From Klebsormidium nitens (lineage: Eukaryota > Streptophyta > Klebsormidiophyceae > Klebsormidiales > Klebsormidiaceae), in assembly GCA_000708835.1 (NCBI GenBank), contig DF237332.1:26461-90460 (forward strand): 64,000 bases of DNA, given 5' to 3'. A program made the translations under genes and the position numbers. Below are positions 58,779 through 64,000 of this stretch, piece after piece. Below the pieces are notes generated by a model. The model made no database searches and was not told where the DNA came from. It saw only the letters and a list, made by a program, of their open reading frames with translations. The stretch's first letter is position 1. Each line of letters opens with the position of its first letter.

Positions 58779-61317
58779 TATTGCTGAGCCAATTTGCAAT
58801 CTTCTCCAAACGCACTCTAGACAGACGGTACGTCGTTTGTTCATATGGTGCGGACTTGCTCCCGCGGGCTTCGCTGGCGTAGGCTTAGAGACGGTGTGCG
58901 CGGCCGCGACGCGGCTTCAGGCGGGCCGCGCGGCCGCGCTTCGAAAGCGCGGTGCCGCCGCCGCCCGCCGCCGCACCCGCTGACGTGGCACGCTAGAGAA
59001 TAAAAGGCCGAACAAGTAATCGATCGAGAACATCGACTCACTCCCAGCATAAAGTATCAATCGCCCTGATTCAAATGGTGTTCCGCCAAGGTGCCGGTGT
59101 TGGAGCAGCTCTACGTGTGCGTTTGCTGGCACCCTTCCACAGAAAGAGGACCACTTTCTGACGTTGATTTGGAGAATAATAAGTGTCTCGCCGCTGGTCG
59201 AGTGATAACGCGAGCCTGACTCTCATAGAACATATTGCAGTCTGGGGTTCGGAAACCGATGAGTCCGTTTATCGTCTTTCAACGCCAGGCATACCCAATA
59301 CCGTGCAAGGCTCCCATACCACCCGACTCAGTGGGCCCGGAAACAAATGCATCGGGGCGACGGTGCAATCCGCACATGATTGTTACTTTCCACGTACGCG
59401 TACGTTGTGTGGCAGCTGGCCGGTCAGTCAAACGCCTGTAGACGGTTGATCTGCTTCAACACAAGCGACGTACTGCAGCGAAAACCCTGGCAATGCATGA
59501 TTTAGAACCGCGCACCCTGAGTCCAGCTCATGCATGCACGTGGCAAGAGGGCAGTGCCTGTTCGAAAGGATAGCTTTGAGTATGTCGGATTCATGCAAAG
59601 CTTTGCAACCTTTCAAGTTGATTCCATGACGATGTAGTTACTTGAACAGCTAGAATTCGAAACAATCAATCTCGTACTTTTGCATCTCAACACAGAGCAG
59701 TTCTGAAGCTAGTGACGGAGGTCAAGTGGAAACGCAGAACATAACAGCTTATTTTAGGATTAAGACTTGAGAATCTCGCATGCACGGAATTGAACGTGGG
59801 CCTCTCATTACACGTGACGGGGCATCATCATGCGAACGACAGAATATATACACAATCAAGGTTGCAAAGAAGGAAAGACTCAGTGTCAATCTTGACACTG
59901 TCAACCATACACAGTATACGCACATATGTCTCAAATCTGCTCTATTCACTTATACCTTTGACGGCCCCTTAGCCACTCAAGTCTAGATCGCTAAGCCTTT
60001 CTACTGGTTTCAAACAAGCCCGCAAGTCTAAAGTCTAACCACCTACATCTACTAATCTCTCAAACCAATATTTCTTCCCACAAGGAGGGTCAAGGCTCCA
60101 GAAAGAATGAACAACCTATCCAAACGCAGGCCGCCTGCCATAAGCTTCATATACATCTGTCAAATAAATAACGCTGTGTCCTACTGCATAATGTCACACT
60201 GAGACACGTAACATAGCCACAACACATAATCCTCAAAATCCTAGAATCCCACCACCCAGTTCGGAGCACCCCGAGCACAATGTTCCACCAAACGCACCAA
60301 CTCAGAAAAGATCATCCCCCGAAACTCCAGAAAACCTTTCCAGCGCTCGTCTTGGGGTCGGCTTCGAGCTTCAACACGTCCAGGTCGTGCACTCCGTGCT
60401 TGACATACGCCGGATACCTGCAGACGACGCGGTGATTTCCAACGAAGCCAACGAATTGACCGGACAGGGTACCTGACTTCATTTACTACTTGGGGTTCTC
60501 GCAATGGAAGTCTGGTCGTTGCTGACTTCTTAAGCCTCCAAGAGGCGAGTTGCTAACTCAAAGGCGCCTCCAACTGCCGAGCCCCAGGCTGCGTAAAATG
60601 CAAGTTAGGTAAGTCAAACGTGGGTACTTGTAAGTCGATTTAAGCGGACCACTGAATTGGCACCTTCTGGTGGCCGCATCAGGGTAATCGAACGGCTCAA
60701 GTTCCTTGTAGCTTGAACTTAATCTGGTCAGGCGGCAAAATAAAATCATCAAAAAATTCGAAAACTATGAAGAAGCGCTGTCGATAATGTGCCTGAATGC
60801 TTTTACCCCTCCGTCAGAACGTGTTCCAATAACAAATCGGAACGTCGTGTCTTTCCGCACTCAAGTTGCAGGATGCGTTGATAGCTTCGAGCGCCAGAGT
60901 CATTTGACGTGTTCGAAGCGGCCTAGTACAGGCGGTGACAATGAAAACGGCACGTGGTACCAGCCGGACACGTGGCACTTACACGACCTGACAGCTGTCC
61001 CCGACGATTTGACTGAGCTCATGACGGTAGATGTGCGCTCTGGTGACAGCGATCAATCTCCTGTGCGTTTGCTTAGGAAGACCTGTCCAGCGTCTCCGTA
61101 CTGACGATGAAACTCACAGACACAGCCGGACCTTTCTTCACCGTATCCAAGCAGGTTTGGGAAGAACACTCCGACAGCTGTCTTTGGGCAGCTGTCGAGT
61201 TCTGCTCGCGAGCACGCCGTTTCTGCCCAATGCGTGCCAGGGGAACCACTTGCAGTAGTATCGAGAAAAGCTCGGGAGTGGTTGAAAACGAACCCTAAGC
61301 AGTCGAGAAGGAACGAC
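58779..61317. other. Intergenic region, no gene seen
   Basis: It begins with the GC-rich presumed promoter of the second F-box copy and continues into AT-rich sequence. Open frames such as 60241-60504 and 60787-61104 are short and unsupported. No RNA gene or transposon is recognised. Confidence 0.5.
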
Positions 61318-63005
61318 TCACCAGAAGTAGTCGAGGAGGAATCTGACGGGCGCCGGCATGCCCGGCCGGAACTCCTTTTCGACGTAGTCTTTGCCCGCCC
61401 ACTTGTACATGGAGTGAACGACCCAGGGGCACATCTTGACATTCCCGCTCAGGCCGTGGGCCTTGATGACCTGAGCGACTAACTGCACGAGTGGTCGGGA
61501 GAGGGTGGGAGAGGGCAAAGAGAGGAAACGAAAACCTTGACCGAGGTCTTCCAAAGATCTTCCGTGCGTCACCGGCTCGACCAGTGGTTTGTCTCCGGCG
61601 CCTGCCGTTTGTTGATGGTAGCCAACATGGCAGCAAAATTACTGATCTAAAGCACGGGCGGACAAAGATGGACCATGAGGTCATGTCGAACCAATTGAAA
61701 ATGCAGAAACACCCAGACCCTAAGATTGACGCAAAGCACTGCTGGACAGAGATGAACGCATGGTCATATTCGAACCAAGTGAGAATGCGGAAACACCCGA
61801 ACACGAATCCCCAATCCTGGTATCAGCTCATTGCTAAACGCGGGCTATACACGGGGGCCTGTTTACGACCACTCTTGACAGGAACGTATGATCTCTGCTT
61901 GAACAACCTTTTGATAGCGTACTGCCAATCAGAGGAGCCGGATGTAGTCAATCACTCTCCCTTCTTTTCTTCTTCTTCTTCACAGCCAGTTAGGTTGTTC
62001 GAACAAACCCACCTGCTGATGCTCCTCCTTGGTAAAATGTTCCTTGACCACGGGGGTAAAGAAGCGCTCCTCCTCGTCGAGGTGCTCCCTCAGTTCCGCC
62101 GCCATGTGGGCGACCTTTTGCCTGAGCTCCTCTGCCAAAACTCGCCTCTCACTCAGCGGCAGCTCGGGGGATCCCTCCGTGAGCGGCTTGAAACGCACCT
62201 CCATGGAACTGATATCTTGCAGCATTTGAATTAGCCCCTCGTGCTCGGTGGACATGCGAGCAGGGATCTCGCCGCAGCGGGCCTTCACAGCGGGGAAGAA
62301 GATGGTCTCCTCAATGTTGTGGTGGTGGTTAACCTGCGGGTCAGCAAAAAAACGGGTTAAGTCCATATAACCGGTCGTTGCATATTTACTTGCTCAAGTT
62401 TATGTCGTCCATGTTAGTAGGGATTTCAGACCTGTTTGATAGTTGGGATGAGTCAGCATTGTCAAGCGTCCAAGTCAGGACCATCAGATCTGATGGTTAT
62501 GTTGCAACCCATAAGAGGCTAACTCACATTGCAAATCAGGAGGGTTAGCATATAACAACTTGATTCACTGTTTTCCAGGACCTTAAAAGATCAAACCATT
62601 TGTGCCAAGTACACTGCTCCATGAATCGAGAGACTAGCCTCTGACAAGGCTTCGGCAGTCACAGTGTGGACAATGTGATTGACTGCAGCTACGCAAGCTT
62701 CACCTGGCTTGTAGCATTTTTGCTTTCGACTTGTGATCAAACCTTTTCACAAAGAGCACTTTGCAGATGGCTCGAACCTCCGGCTCACGTTTTACTGCAA
62801 TTGCACAAGCGAGGCTAGCAGGATGATTTGGCCTTTCAAGGATATGTCTGAAGATAAGGAGGAAGTAACTCACGGTGAAAGAGAACCATTCATTGTACCA
62901 TTTGAAGAACGCTGCGACCTTCCAGGGCTGCGTCCCATCAAAGAAGGGCGCCTGCAGCAGACGCTCCATACGGACCAAATCTTCTCGAATGGGCTCGTGC
63001 GGAGT
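61318..63005 (-). CDS. Hemerythrin/HHE-domain protein (first exon not found)
   Basis: Three exons join in phase: 63005-62874, 62333-62013 and 61482-61318, giving 205 residues of the C-terminal part. Diiron-type ligands of the HHE fold are visible: TPHEPIREDLVRME, FFKWYNEWFSFTVNHHHNIE, EETIFFPAVKAR, STEHEGLIQML and REHLDEEERFFTPVVKEHF. These give the expected four-helix order H, HxxxE, H, HxxxE. The last exon (VKMCPWVVHSMYKWAGKDYV to PVRFLLDYFW) follows the bundle. Such domains bind iron, oxygen or NO; in plants they occur alone or in iron-sensing E3 ligases. Here no zinc finger follows. A good acceptor (ATTTGCAG) precedes exon 63005, so a 5' exon must lie upstream. I could not place it in the remaining 1 kb. 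Confidence 0.85.
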
Positions 63006-64000
63006 CTGCAAATACCAAATTATAGATCTCTTTCATTTCTTTCGAGAGGAAGCACGGGGGGTTTGGAACTCCAAAAGCTTCCCCAATGACTCACTGGCTG
63101 ACGACTTCTTCAACGGCAACTTTTATCCTTTCTTGACAATGTAGCATGTAGCATGTGCACCAGTTAACGCCTGCCTGTAGCTTGTTGAAGTCTGACCTCT
63201 TGCAAAAAGGTCTGGGCCCAACACAAGTACAAACTATTTCCGAAACTCATGAGCGAATAGGCAACCCTTGAACACCAAAAAGCGAAGGCTGAAGGTTGAC
63301 ATGAAGGATTCACTTCTCCTTGAGAAGAAAGCTGTTCCTGTGTTCGCCATTCTATGTATATTATCAAAAAATGCTGCCAAGAGAAGGTTCTGTCTCTCCT
63401 TGAAACAATACGTGTGATATTGTGGCTCCAGCTCTGCCCGTGCGTACAATGCTGCCAACAAAACCACAACAGTTCGCAGAAAGCTCTTCGCTGTTGTTCA
63501 AAATGCAGTCATCTGCTCTTCAGTTTCCTGAATTTCTGTCCACTAGTACATATGCAACATCATTGCACATGAAGGTGGCCTGTCAGACTCACAAGCATCG
63601 AAGCGTCCGACCAATGGTTGACAACAGGGACTACGGTGGAGAGTGGACCCGAGAACGCAGGCACGTCTGTTGGCGCCATCTTCTGCGAATGGGCTCACAT
63701 TATGCTGAACAGCCTGCTGCACTGCACAATACCTTCTTCAACTTCAAGGCGCTGGTGCATTCAACTCCGAGGAAGCCGCAGAATAATGTTATCATTACGC
63801 GAGCATTTTTTGGCGGCAACCGTTTTGAGCACTCCCTTCACCGAATGTGCCCCGGTACCTCCTGAAGTACCAGTTCGGTTCGGTTTGCTCGATTATCGGT
63901 TCGATGCCACGATATTCTTTCCAGACAAAGATGGTCTTATCGATTGTGACGCATCGAAACACTCGATGATTCAAGTCTGGACGATCCAAAGGCACCGGGA
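63006..64000. other. Right edge of window, unassigned
   Basis: This should contain the 5' exon and promoter of the hemerythrin gene, unless they lie beyond the edge. Open frames at 63422-63865 (+) and 63795-63995 (-) have no recognisable domains. Nothing further can be supported. Confidence 0.4.

Overview
The window is nuclear DNA from a photosynthetic eukaryote, most likely a streptophyte green alga of the Klebsormidium type or a close relative. The organism call is inference. It rests on genes with many GT-AG introns, a plant-type PHR2 photolyase-like protein, an eIF2B-alpha carrying the plant N-terminal motif VTDEWLSQA, a plastid-targeted membrane protein and a DRP4/Mx-type dynamin. No RNA gene, transposase or CRISPR array was recognised.

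Layout from left to right. 178-5489 (-): large disordered protein with R-x-R-S-K-S-P-F repeats, running off the left edge. 7270-14063 (+): PHR2-like gene with a TOC-type GTPase-like module in its upstream exons. 16639-20243 (-): dynamin-related GTPase with an in-frame stop. 22394-23161 (-): possible small membrane/coiled-coil gene. 23475-23613: direct/inverted repeat cluster. 24978-32478 (-): 12-exon lung-7TM/GOST receptor-like protein with signal peptide and long C-tail. 34471-35881 (+): plastid two-TM protein. 37317-39784 (-): DUF212 (PAP2-related) membrane protein. 40516-45892 (+): eIF2B-alpha. 46791-48355 (-): ankyrin-repeat protein with a frameshift. 48772-54368 (+): acid sphingomyelinase-like phosphodiesterase. 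55239-58778: two F-box paralogs (-), the second frameshifted, with an F-box fragment (+) between them. 61318-63005 (-): hemerythrin-domain protein without an identified first exon.

The genes are a set of unrelated housekeeping and signalling loci, not an operon or island. Exon coordinates were worked out by hand: splice sites, reading-frame phase and protein similarity agree at almost every junction given.

The most unusual signal is structural. Introns of at least three genes (PHR2-like, eIF2B-alpha, sphingomyelinase-like) hold decayed tandem copies of the neighbouring exon-intron boundary, mostly displaced by about 143-178 bp. One eIF2B-alpha intron is largely built from such copies. The second notable item is the apparent fusion of a TOC GTPase-like domain to a PHR2 module.
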